Shown one piece after another: positions 1-7,328 of a stretch of DNA of 34,542 nt. Each line of letters starts with the position of its first letter. Position 1 is the stretch's first letter. Origin of the DNA: JADFRG01 sp964590515 (GTDB lineage Bacteria; Chloroflexota; Anaerolineae; Anaerolineales; E44-bin32); contig CAZPZD010000025.1 of NCBI GenBank assembly GCA_964590515.1, positions 1 through 34,542 on the forward strand, written 5' to 3'. The notes under the pieces were generated by a model. It saw nothing but the letters and a program-made list of their open reading frames with translations. It ran no database searches and was not told the origin of the DNA. The translations under genes were made by a program, and so were the position numbers.

Positions 1-310
1 TGTGTTGGATGCCTCCCCGCCCGACGTCGTAGAAGCGGATGCCGTGTTCGAGGGCAAACTGGCGGCAGCGCCTTACGATTTCGGCGCTCTGGATGTCTTT
101 GGCCGGCGTGAAGTGATCCATCACGAACACGACCTTCTGCGGGTCGAGGATCCTGCCCCCCGGCAACTTCTCGAACTCCTCCACGATCAGCACCCCAGAC
201 AGTTCCGAGGCAAGCACCAGATCGACCTGGGCGTTGATGAACTGCCCGGGACGGACCGTTTTCTCACCGCAGTGAGCGGCAAGTATTTTTTCGGCTAGGG
301 TCATGCCCAT
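1..310 (-). CDS. Aconitase/3-isopropylmalate dehydratase large subunit family, 5' part only
   Basis: Reading the minus strand from an ATG at 310 gives about 103 residues that run off the left edge. The protein begins MGMTLAEKILAAHCG, the usual N-terminus of LeuC/homoaconitase-type large subunits. It continues with VDLVLASELSG, FVMDHFTPAKD and a terminal FYDVGRGGIQH, which correspond to the family's substrate and hydration-site segments. The [4Fe-4S] ligand cysteines lie outside the window. The family isomerises 2-hydroxy acids such as isopropylmalate or homocitrate by dehydration and rehydration. An AGGTG ribosome-binding site lies about 7 bases before the ATG at 310; the second ATG at 304 is an alternative start. 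The gene follows an isopropylmalate-synthase-like gene by 42 bases, so the two probably act in sequence. The exact substrate cannot be told from this fragment. Confidence 0.85.
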   Translation of the reverse strand, partial: MGMTLAEKILAAHCGEKTVRPGQFINAQVDLVLASELSGVLIVEEFEKLPGGRILDPQKVVFVMDHFTPAKDIQSAEIVRRCRQFALEHGIRFYDVGRGGIQH

Positions 311-352
311 GGTTTGCACCTGTGGTCAAGCACTATGATCACACCGGGTTCG

Positions 353-1672
353 TCACCGTCCGACCCCGGGCCCGGGCTGGGCGGGGATGAGGAACTCGAG
401 GTCGCTGTCGCTGACCGCGGTCTGGCCCATTCCGAGTCTCAGTCGCATCACGCGGATCATGCGCTGGATCTCTTCCTCGGAGAGGATTCGATCCGAACGC
501 TTGGCGGCTGCCAGAATCTTCTCGATGAACGCCGGATGGGGATCGATCCCGTGCTTGGAGAGCCAGGTCCGAACGTTGTGCTCTCCGGACATAGGCCCGA
601 TCTCGATGCCCTGCTCCCGTCCAACCATACTGGCCGGGACCCCGCAGTAGACCCGATCTGCAAGCCAGACATCTTCCTTTCCCAAGGCCTTGGCGACCGC
701 CGCGGCATGCACACCGGTTGCCGTGCGGAAGGAATCCGCCCCGACCACCGGGTAGTTGAACGGGATCGGGACGCCACAGGCCTCCGAGACGACTCGACAG
801 TATTCCGGCAGGCTGGTGAGGTCCCGATCCGAATGCCCGGCCAAGTTCAGGTTGACTAGCAGGATCTCCATTGGAGTGTTGCCACTGCGCTCGCCCACTC
901 CCAACCCGCAGGCGTGCACCCGGTCGGCCCCGGCGTCGATGGCTGCCAGGGAATTGGCGATGTCCAGCCCGCGATCCCGGTGCCCATGCCAATCGATTCC
1001 GACACTGGGATCCACCTCGTCCACCACCCCGCGCAGGAATCGGATGAGCGCCCGCACGCCTTCGGGGGTGGCATGGCCGACCGTGTCGGCAGCGCAGATG
1101 CGGTGGGCGCCGGCTCGGATCGCGCTTTGGTAGAGCTGCCGTAACGCGTCCGGATGGGCTCGGGTGGTGTCCTCAGTGACGAACATGACCGGAAGGCCGT
1201 GGGAGACCGCCAGTCCGACCGAGGCCTCGGTGAGTTTTAGGAGCATCGGGAGGTCCCAGCCCTCGGCATACTGCCGGATCGGGCTCGAGCCGATGAATAA
1301 TGCAGCTTCAATGGGAATGCCGGCCGCTTGGGAGGCCTCCGCGATGGGAAGGATGTCCGACTCCAAAGTACGCGCTGCGCTCTGCGGGACCATCCGCAGC
1401 CCTTGTCGAGCGATCTCGCGCGCCATGACTATGACGTCTTTCTGAAACCGTTCCCCGGCACCGCAGAGTCCAAGATCGGCGCAATCGACTCCGAGCTCGT
1501 GCATCAGGTAGAGCAGATACACCTTCTCCTGGATGTGGGGGTGGGTGATGGAGGGCGATTGCAGCCCATCCCGCAGCGTCTCGTCGGAGACGAGCACCGG
1601 CCGGGTCGGGCTCGGTGCGCCCGCCAGCTCGTTCCAGGGGTAGATCAGTTCCGATCCCTCATGCTCGTTCAC
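353..1672 (-). CDS. 2-isopropylmalate synthase/HMG-CoA lyase-like (DRE-TIM metallolyase)
   Basis: A protein of 439 residues from a GTG at 1672. A strong AAGGAGG lies 5 bases upstream of this GTG, which is why it is preferred to the ATG at 1693 that overlaps the iorB1 stop. The N-terminal TIM barrel starts with SDETLRDGLQSPS, the family's metal and acyl-CoA site. The second metal site is DWHGHRDRGLDIAN, followed by GLGVGERSGNTPME. The C-terminal helical part has GPMSGEHNVRTWL, as in isopropylmalate and homocitrate synthase relatives. It lacks an obvious full LeuA leucine-regulatory domain. The family condenses acetyl-CoA with a 2-oxo acid, or performs the reverse lyase reaction. Followed by a LeuC-like gene, it may elongate a 2-oxo acid or process a product of ring cleavage. 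The substrate is not readable from sequence. Confidence 0.8.
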   Translation of the reverse strand: MNEHEGSELIYPWNELAGAPSPTRPVLVSDETLRDGLQSPSITHPHIQEKVYLLYLMHELGVDCADLGLCGAGERFQKDVIVMAREIARQGLRMVPQSAARTLESDILPIAEASQAAGIPIEAALFIGSSPIRQYAEGWDLPMLLKLTEASVGLAVSHGLPVMFVTEDTTRAHPDALRQLYQSAIRAGAHRICAADTVGHATPEGVRALIRFLRGVVDEVDPSVGIDWHGHRDRGLDIANSLAAIDAGADRVHACGLGVGERSGNTPMEILLVNLNLAGHSDRDLTSLPEYCRVVSEACGVPIPFNYPVVGADSFRTATGVHAAAVAKALGKEDVWLADRVYCGVPASMVGREQGIEIGPMSGEHNVRTWLSKHGIDPHPAFIEKILAAAKRSDRILSEEEIQRMIRVMRLRLGMGQTAVSDSDLEFLIPAQPGPGVGR

Positions 1673-1677
1673 ACTGG

Positions 1678-1684
1678 CCTCCTT
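1678..1684 (-). promoter_or_regulatory. Shine-Dalgarno site deciding the synthase start
   Basis: AAGGAGG on the minus strand lies 5 bases before the GTG at 1672. It supports that GTG rather than the ATG at 1693, which has no such site and only shares a TGATG with the upstream stop. Confidence 0.6.
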
Positions 1685-1692
1685 CTTCACCA

Positions 1693-2340
1693 TCAGGGTC
1701 GAGCCATCGCACTTCGCTCAGGGGGGGAGAGCAGCTCCCTCCCGGCCGAGAAGGCGTTGAGGTTGACCTCCCGATACTTCTCGGGCAGTCGTTCGCGCAA
1801 GGTCTCCAGCCAGACCTCCGAGGGCAGCGCGAGCATTCGCGAGAGCGCGCCGAGCATGATCACATTCGCGATGCGGCCGTCGCCCAGATCCCTGGCCAGC
1901 TGGGAGGCCGGCAGAGCGATGATCCGGAGGCCTTTTTGCTGCAAGAATTCGAGCGCGTGGTGCGGGTAGTTCTGCTCGGCTCCTGCAACCGAAGCGGGCA
2001 CGATCTCATGATCGTTCACCAGCAAGACGCCCTGGGTCAGGCTGTCATCCGAATTGGCTGATCCAGCTCCCGCCCGCACGTAGTGTGCGAAGCGGAGTGC
2101 CTCAAGTTTCTCCAATCCGACAACCACATCGGCCTGGCCGGGCATGACCAACGGGGAGTGCACCAGCTGCCCAAACCGGACGTGGCTCTCGACGCCGCCG
2201 CCGCGCTGCGACACGCCATGCACTTCGGTCTGCTTGGCATCATGTCCGCCACGGATCGCGGCGCGGGCAGTGAGTTCGGCGATCAGCAGCACACCCTGTC
2301 CACCCACACCTGCGAATATCAGACTGGTCGTCTCAGTCAC
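1693..2340 (-). CDS. iorB: Indolepyruvate:ferredoxin oxidoreductase, beta subunit (copy 1)
   Basis: A protein of 215 residues starting at a GTG (2340), 4 bases after the iorA1 stop. It has the 2-oxoacid:ferredoxin oxidoreductase gamma-domain fold. Visible marks are FAGVGGQGVLL near the N-terminus (residues 8-18), then EVHGVSQRGGGVESHVRFG and DVVVGLEKLEALRF. IorB pairs with the TPP- and Fe-S-carrying IorA. Together they decarboxylate an aryl-2-oxo acid such as indolepyruvate or phenylpyruvate to the arylacetyl-CoA, with reduction of ferredoxin, in the cytoplasm. A second, clearly different pair lies at 23,555-26,054. The stop overlaps the ATG at 1693 of the next frame by one base, so translation downstream may be coupled. 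Confidence 0.9.
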   Translation of the reverse strand: MTETTSLIFAGVGGQGVLLIAELTARAAIRGGHDAKQTEVHGVSQRGGGVESHVRFGQLVHSPLVMPGQADVVVGLEKLEALRFAHYVRAGAGSANSDDSLTQGVLLVNDHEIVPASVAGAEQNYPHHALEFLQQKGLRIIALPASQLARDLGDGRIANVIMLGALSRMLALPSEVWLETLRERLPEKYREVNLNAFSAGRELLSPPERSAMARP

Positions 2341-2344
2341 GAGT

Positions 2345-4159
2345 TCAACCCGCCAGTTCGGCGCTTGCGTTCACCGACGCGCCGTCGCCTCGCATGTTCA
2401 GCGGCAGAATGGCATCTACCGGACAGACCTGCACGCACACCGTGCAAGCCGTGCACTCTACGGCATCGATGGTCGGGAAACCTTGCGCCGTCCGGGTGAT
2501 AGCTGGACACCAGACCTTGAAGCAGGCCTCGCACTGGGTGCAGAGGGCCTCGTCCACGAAGTAGGGGTAGGCGCCTCGCTCTTCCAAACGCATCTCGGGC
2601 AGGCGCACGCACGGTCCACGGGCGATGATCACGGCCGGCCCTTCGTGGGCCAGCCCGGTTCGAACCGCCCGGCCGACATCCCGCCGCTGCCAGGTGTCCA
2701 CGATTTCCACCTGACGCACCCCCGCGGCCCGGACCATGGCCTCCAGGTCCAACTTTGGGGCAGGTTTCCCCTTGAGCGTCTTTCCGGCTGAGGGGTGCGG
2801 CTGCCCACCGGTCATCCCCGTCGTGGAGTTGTCCAGGATCACGAGGGTGAGCGAGCTGCCGTTATAGACGGCATCGATGAGCGATGGGATACCGGCGTGG
2901 ATAAACGTCGAATCGCCGATCACCGCCACGGTCCGCTCGTGTCCGGCACGCTCCAAGCCGAAAGCGGTCCCGATGCTGGCACCCATGCAGAACGTCGTGT
3001 GGGAGGCTTCGTAGGGAGGCAGCGCCCCCATCGTGTAACAGCCGATGTCCCCCGCGACCGTCACTTTGAGCTGCCGCAGAACGTCGAAGACCGTCCGGTG
3101 ACCGCATCCAATGCAGAACATGGGTGGCCGCGGGAGCAGATTGATCTCGCGGCCCAGTTCGGGCGGGGCGGGGACATCCATTCCGACCCCGGCCGCGATT
3201 CTCTCGGGGCTGTACTCGCCAATCACGCCGAAGACGTCCTTGCCGACGAGGTTGCGTGCGCCTAACCCGGCCAGATGCTCTTCGATGAAAGGTTCTCCCT
3301 CCTCTACGACATAGATCGTGTCGTGAGCCTGACAGAACTCCCACAGGGCCCGGGAGGGCAGGGGGTGGGTCATGCCTAGGCGAAAGACCGAGACCTGCGG
3401 CAGCACCTCGCGCACATACTGATATGCGATTCCGGATGTGACTACCCCGATCGAGCCCGGTTGGGGTGCCGCGCCGGCGGTCCCGGATCGCCACTCGACT
3501 CGATTGAGGGCGTAAGTCTCGGCAAATTCGCCGAGGGCCTCCATCTTATTTTCGACCTCCGGGCGCCGCAGCCGCCGGTAAATGGGCACGGAGTAGCGGC
3601 GTGGGTCCGGCTGGAATGCGGCCTGCTGCGGTTGATTCCGCTCCCCGAGCTCTACCAGCCCCTTGTGGTGGGCGAGGCGAGTGGTCGTGCGCATCATCAC
3701 CGGCGTCGAGAAGCGCTCTGAGAGCTGTATAGCGTGGACGACGAAGTCCTTGCACTCCTGGGCGTCGGAGGGCTCAATCACCGGCACCTTGGCCATCCGT
3801 GCCAGATAACGGTTGTCCTGCTCGTTCTGGGAGGAATGCATCCCTGGGTCGTCCGCTGACACCACGACGAACCCGGCATCGGTGCCCGCGTACGGGAACA
3901 CCATGAAGGGATCGGCGGCGACGTTGAGGCCCACCATCTTCATTGTCACCATCACCCGCAGCCCACCGATAGCCGCGCCCATGCCTTCCTCGAAGGCAAC
4001 CTTCTCATTGGCCGACCACTGCGCGTCGACCTCCGGGTAGTGGGCTAACGTCTCGAGGATTTCGGTACTCGGCGTGCCAGGGTAACCCGAGGCGAATCTC
4101 ACCCCGGCCTCCCATGCACCGCGGGCGATCGCCTCGTTGCCGGAGAGGAACTCCTTCAT
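2345..4159 (-). CDS. iorA: Indolepyruvate:ferredoxin oxidoreductase, alpha subunit (copy 1)
   Basis: A protein of 604 residues. The start at 4159 (MKEFLSGNEAIARG) forms an ATGA overlap with the amidohydrolase stop and matches the family N-terminus; the longer reading frame to 4285 is out of keeping. Domains in order are a pyrimidine-type TPP domain with YPGTPST (26-32), a middle transketolase C-like domain, and a TPP-binding domain with CIGCGHR (349-355) and GDSTFIHAG (415-423). The C-terminal ferredoxin module has cysteines at 540, 543, 546 and 551 and a second set at 569, 572, 575 and 579. It would oxidatively decarboxylate aryl pyruvates with CoA. Reduced ferredoxin from this reaction could feed the benzoyl-CoA reductase encoded in the same locus (inference). 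Confidence 0.93.
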   Translation of the reverse strand: MKEFLSGNEAIARGAWEAGVRFASGYPGTPSTEILETLAHYPEVDAQWSANEKVAFEEGMGAAIGGLRVMVTMKMVGLNVAADPFMVFPYAGTDAGFVVVSADDPGMHSSQNEQDNRYLARMAKVPVIEPSDAQECKDFVVHAIQLSERFSTPVMMRTTTRLAHHKGLVELGERNQPQQAAFQPDPRRYSVPIYRRLRRPEVENKMEALGEFAETYALNRVEWRSGTAGAAPQPGSIGVVTSGIAYQYVREVLPQVSVFRLGMTHPLPSRALWEFCQAHDTIYVVEEGEPFIEEHLAGLGARNLVGKDVFGVIGEYSPERIAAGVGMDVPAPPELGREINLLPRPPMFCIGCGHRTVFDVLRQLKVTVAGDIGCYTMGALPPYEASHTTFCMGASIGTAFGLERAGHERTVAVIGDSTFIHAGIPSLIDAVYNGSSLTLVILDNSTTGMTGGQPHPSAGKTLKGKPAPKLDLEAMVRAAGVRQVEIVDTWQRRDVGRAVRTGLAHEGPAVIIARGPCVRLPEMRLEERGAYPYFVDEALCTQCEACFKVWCPAITRTAQGFPTIDAVECTACTVCVQVCPVDAILPLNMRGDGASVNASAELAG

Positions 4160-5022
4160 GGGCGCACCTCGACCCCGAGGATCTGAGCTGCGTTGCGCCA
4201 GAGGATCTTTTCCATGGTCGTGTCCTTGAGCGGCAGGGTATAGATGGCCTCGACATTTCGGCGAATGTAGGGGTTGCCCGGCCAATCGGATCCGTACACA
4301 ACTTTGTCAGCCAGCTTCTCCAGGTCCGGGAAATACTCCAATAGCTTCCTGCCCGGCAGTCCAGAGATCTCGAGGTAGACATTCTCGTGCCGACGCGCCA
4401 TCCAGAAGGCCTGGCGATACCAAAACGGTCTGCCCGAGTGGGCCATTAGAATCCTCAGCTGCGGGAAATCGATGGCCACGTCGTCCAGATGCAGCGGGTC
4501 GCCGTACTTGATCCGGGCCCCCTTGAACACCGACGAGCCGGTGTGGACCAGCATCGGCACGCCCAATTCCTGCGCTTTCGCGTAGAGCGGGTACATGCGC
4601 GGGTCATTCACGTAATGGTGCTGGTACACCGGGTACACCTTGAAGCCGCGGAACCCATGCTCCTTCACCAACCGCTCGAGCTCGGCGCCCAGGTCATTCA
4701 CGAGGAACGGGTTGACGCTGGCGAATGGGATCAGTCGGCCGCGGGGGCCGACCGGCGGATCCGAGAGCGCGTTGGCTTGCGCGCAGAGCTGTGCGACGAA
4801 TTCGTTCGGGGCGACGCCGGTCGTTATCGGACAAACCTCCGCCAGCGCCACCGCCCAGTCGATGTCGTGTTCCTGCAAGAACGGCCGGATCGCCTCAGGC
4901 GTCACCACCCGGTCGATCATCGCGGCTACATCACCCTCAAACTGATCCTGCATGAATTGCAGCACCCAAGGGTGCTCGTGTTCGGATCGCGAGACGTGCA
5001 CGTGGGCGTCAATCAGCCTCAT
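4156..5022 (-). CDS. Amidohydrolase family 2 metal-dependent hydrolase/decarboxylase
   Basis: A protein of 288 residues from the ATG at 5022, which forms an ATGA overlap with the preceding dehydrogenase. It begins MRLIDAHVHV, giving the HxH metal pair at residues 7 and 9. Further likely ligands are the His in MLVHTG, the His in LMAHSG and the Asp in VVYGSDWPG, the standard order of an Amidohydro_2 TIM barrel. The family includes lactonases, hydrolases and non-oxidative decarboxylases of aromatic acids (ACMSD-like). Its position between the Had-like dehydrogenase and iorA1 ties it to aromatic catabolism. It might hydrolyse an amide, lactone or cyclic ketone intermediate, or decarboxylate one. 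The specific reaction is unknown. Confidence 0.8.
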   Translation of the reverse strand: MRLIDAHVHVSRSEHEHPWVLQFMQDQFEGDVAAMIDRVVTPEAIRPFLQEHDIDWAVALAEVCPITTGVAPNEFVAQLCAQANALSDPPVGPRGRLIPFASVNPFLVNDLGAELERLVKEHGFRGFKVYPVYQHHYVNDPRMYPLYAKAQELGVPMLVHTGSSVFKGARIKYGDPLHLDDVAIDFPQLRILMAHSGRPFWYRQAFWMARRHENVYLEISGLPGRKLLEYFPDLEKLADKVVYGSDWPGNPYIRRNVEAIYTLPLKDTTMEKILWRNAAQILGVEVRP

Positions 5023-6041
5023 GGAATCACCACCGAGCGGATCCCCTCGCCGCGCCGCAGGCTTTCCAAAGCTGCCTCGATCTGCTCCAGTGGGAATCGG
5101 GCCGTGACCAGCTCGGCCACCCGAATTCGACCCTGCACCGCCATCTCGATCACCCGGGGGTAATCTACGGCCCGACAACCCAGTGAGCCGAGCACCTCGA
5201 TCTCCCGGAACATCACCCGGCTGCCATCCAACGCCATGGGTTTTGACGCGTAACCTACGAGGACCAGGCGGCCCCCGGTCCGCACCGAAGCCAGCGCCTG
5301 TTCCTGGGTGGCCGGATTCCCAATCGCCTCAAACGCCACATCGACGCCGCCCGCGGTGAGCCGCCGCACTTCCTTATCGACCCGGTCAACTGCATTCGGA
5401 TTAAGGGTCGCGGTCGCGCCCAGGGTTCGAGCCATCTGCAACTTGTGATCGAGCAGGTCAACCGCGATCACCTGAGCTCCAACTGCCGCGGCAATCTGAA
5501 CCAGGTTGAGCCCGATCCCGCCGCAGCCGAAGACCGCCACCGCATCGCCGGCCTGCACCCGCCCGCGACGGACCACGGCGTGGTAGGGAGTGGTGGTCGC
5601 ATCGGCGATGATCGCACCTTCGACCAGCGGAATTCCCTCCGGCAACGGGATCGCGTCTTTCGCCGGCGCGAGCACAAACTCGGCGTAGCCGCCGTCCACA
5701 TGATTTCCGAACATGATCATGTTCTCGCAGATGTTCTCGCGTCCTTCCCGACACATCCGGCAATACCCGCATCCGTACACCGCAGGCAGCAGCACTCGAT
5801 CGCCCTCCCCCCAACCGTCGGCCGACTCTCCCGTCGCCGCGACCGTCCCGGAAATCTCATGACCCAAGATTAGTGGGGGTTTCTTGAAGGTGGGAACCCC
5901 ATGGTCCAGGTAGTGCAGGTCGGTGTGGCACACACCGCAGGCCGCGACCTTGACCAGGATTTGCTGAGGGCCAGGCTGCGGAGTAGGCAGCTCTTGGAGC
6001 GAGAGCGGTTGCCCAGGGCCGAGGAACACCGCGGCTTTCAT
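5019..6041 (-). CDS. Zinc-dependent alcohol dehydrogenase, likely 6-hydroxycyclohexene-carbonyl-CoA dehydrogenase (Had-like)
   Basis: A protein of 340 residues of the medium-chain dehydrogenase family. The start MKAAVFLGPG at 6041 makes an ATGA overlap with the crotonase stop. Catalytic zinc residues are Cys35 (in ACGVCHTD) and His61-Glu62 (in GHEISG). Structural zinc cysteines are 91, 94, 97 and 105. A GCGGIGL Rossmann motif binds the nicotinamide cofactor. The segments HGVPTFKKPP and GNHVDGGYAEF resemble Had of the benzoyl-CoA pathway, which oxidises 6-hydroxycyclohex-1-ene-1-carbonyl-CoA to the 6-oxo compound using NAD. The adjacent Dch-like hydratase would supply that alcohol, and the hydrolase at 32,101 would use the ketone. 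Family assignment is firm; the substrate rests on context. Confidence 0.7.
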   Translation of the reverse strand: MKAAVFLGPGQPLSLQELPTPQPGPQQILVKVAACGVCHTDLHYLDHGVPTFKKPPLILGHEISGTVAATGESADGWGEGDRVLLPAVYGCGYCRMCREGRENICENMIMFGNHVDGGYAEFVLAPAKDAIPLPEGIPLVEGAIIADATTTPYHAVVRRGRVQAGDAVAVFGCGGIGLNLVQIAAAVGAQVIAVDLLDHKLQMARTLGATATLNPNAVDRVDKEVRRLTAGGVDVAFEAIGNPATQEQALASVRTGGRLVLVGYASKPMALDGSRVMFREIEVLGSLGCRAVDYPRVIEMAVQGRIRVAELVTARFPLEQIEAALESLRRGEGIRSVVIP

Positions 6042-6802
6042 CGATCGGTCCATACCGGCGGCCGCTTCTCCAGGAAGGCCGCCAGTCCTTCCTGGGCGTC
6101 CTGGGTGGCCATCAACTCCTCCAAATACAGTCTTTCTACCGCCTTCAGGCCGACCCACTCGTCTGTGCCAAGCCGCACCGCCCGCTTGCAGGCGCGCAGC
6201 GCGGCCGCGCTCAGCGCGGTCAGATCGTTGATGACGATTTCCACGGTCGCCTCGAATTGGTCGGCGGGGACGAGGCGGTTGATCAGGCCCATTTCAAAGG
6301 CTTTGGTCGCGTCTAGGGTGGTTCCCATCATCAGCAGCTCGGCTGCCCGGCGGCCTCCGATTTGGCGTGGCAACCGAAGTGCCGCGACCGGTGCGATAAC
6401 GCCCAACTTGATCTCCGGCTGTCCGAAGCGGGCCAGCTCGGACGCAACCACCAGATCGCAGCAAGAGACCAATTCAAAGCCTCCACCGAGCGCGCTCCCC
6501 TGGACCGCCGCGAGGGTCGGTGCAGGGAATTCGGCCAGCGATACGCAGGTTTGATCGAAGAGCGGGATCATTTCCCCGACCTTCTCTGCGGTGTGATCCG
6601 CCACATCGACCCCGGCGCAGAAAACCGTTCCCTCGGCTCTCAGGACCAGCGCTTTCAGCCCCTGTTCGCCGGCGGCCTGCTTCACAATCGAGAGCATCTC
6701 CCGCAGCATGGCGATACTCAGAATGTTGAGCGGCGGGCGGTCTAGGGTGAGCCTGCCGACGCCGTTCTCCACGCTCCAGTGCACGAATTCGGATTCGTTC
6801 AC
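6038..6802 (-). CDS. Crotonase-family hydratase, likely cyclohexa-1,5-diene-carbonyl-CoA hydratase (Dch-like)
   Basis: A protein of 254 residues from a GTG at 6802, 4 bases after the V4R-protein stop; the longer frame to 6940 would overlap that gene and does not resemble the family. It has the crotonase fold with oxyanion-hole segments FCAGVD (61-66) and ALGGGFEL (104-111). PPLNILSIAM near the N-terminus, GVDVADHT and FGQPEIKLGV are typical of dienoyl-CoA hydratases of the benzoyl-CoA pathway. These enzymes add water to cyclohexa-1,5-diene-1-carbonyl-CoA, the product of benzoyl-CoA reductase. The following gene encodes a Had-like dehydrogenase, as expected for the next step. It could instead be a general enoyl-CoA hydratase. 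Confidence 0.72.
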   Translation of the reverse strand: MNESEFVHWSVENGVGRLTLDRPPLNILSIAMLREMLSIVKQAAGEQGLKALVLRAEGTVFCAGVDVADHTAEKVGEMIPLFDQTCVSLAEFPAPTLAAVQGSALGGGFELVSCCDLVVASELARFGQPEIKLGVIAPVAALRLPRQIGGRRAAELLMMGTTLDATKAFEMGLINRLVPADQFEATVEIVINDLTALSAAALRACKRAVRLGTDEWVGLKAVERLYLEELMATQDAQEGLAAFLEKRPPVWTDR

Positions 6803-6806
6803 TCGT

Positions 6807-7325
6807 TCACTGCTTTCGCACCACGATCTGGCACATCGAATCGCCGGCAGCCAGGCAGCGCAGCTCATCCGATTCGACCGGGACACCGAAGACGGTGGCA
6901 CCCAACCCTCCGAATACCCCTCGCAAGAGGTGGCATACACCCGAGGGCGACTCTCGTGAATAGGCCCCCGCGAAGGGAGAATTTGTCACCTGAACTTCGA
7001 GAGACTGCGCATCTGGGTCCCACCGAACCAGGTGTAGCTTTCCCCAGCCAAGCTCGCCGCCCATGCGGCACATGAACTCGACGGCTTCCCGATCACTCAA
7101 CCCGAGGGTCTCCACAAACTTCCGGCCTGAGAGCTGGCCGCCCGCGAAACCGCCTGAATACAGCAGCTCTCCCGCGCGGCCGGCGCCCAGCTCCGCCTCC
7201 ACGGCAAGCTGGAATTGGGCGAGGGTCTCCGGGCGGATCAGCAGATATCGCACCTCTTTGAAACTCAGGGCGCCGGAGGCTGCGTCCCATGCGAGCTCTG
7301 CGAGGACAGAGTTATCCATCGTCAC
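6807..7325 (-). CDS. V4R (4-vinyl-reductase-like) ligand-binding domain protein
   Basis: A protein of 172 residues from a GTG at 7325, or 170 from the ATG at 7319. It is almost entirely a V4R domain, a small-molecule binding fold found in BchJ, XylR/DmpR-type sensors and archaeal proteins. Visible marks are YSGGFAGGQLSGR, SPSGVCHLLRGVFGGL and the closing CLAAGDSMCQIVV with the family's two cysteines. No DNA-binding or catalytic domain is attached. It lies between hyuB and the Dch-like gene with gaps of about 3 and 4 bases, so it is part of the same transcript. It may bind an aromatic acyl-CoA or acid as a sensor, carrier or subunit; no function can be assigned. Confidence 0.75.
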   Translation of the reverse strand: MTMDNSVLAELAWDAASGALSFKEVRYLLIRPETLAQFQLAVEAELGAGRAGELLYSGGFAGGQLSGRKFVETLGLSDREAVEFMCRMGGELGWGKLHLVRWDPDAQSLEVQVTNSPFAGAYSRESPSGVCHLLRGVFGGLGATVFGVPVESDELRCLAAGDSMCQIVVRKQ

Positions 7326-7328
7326 CCA

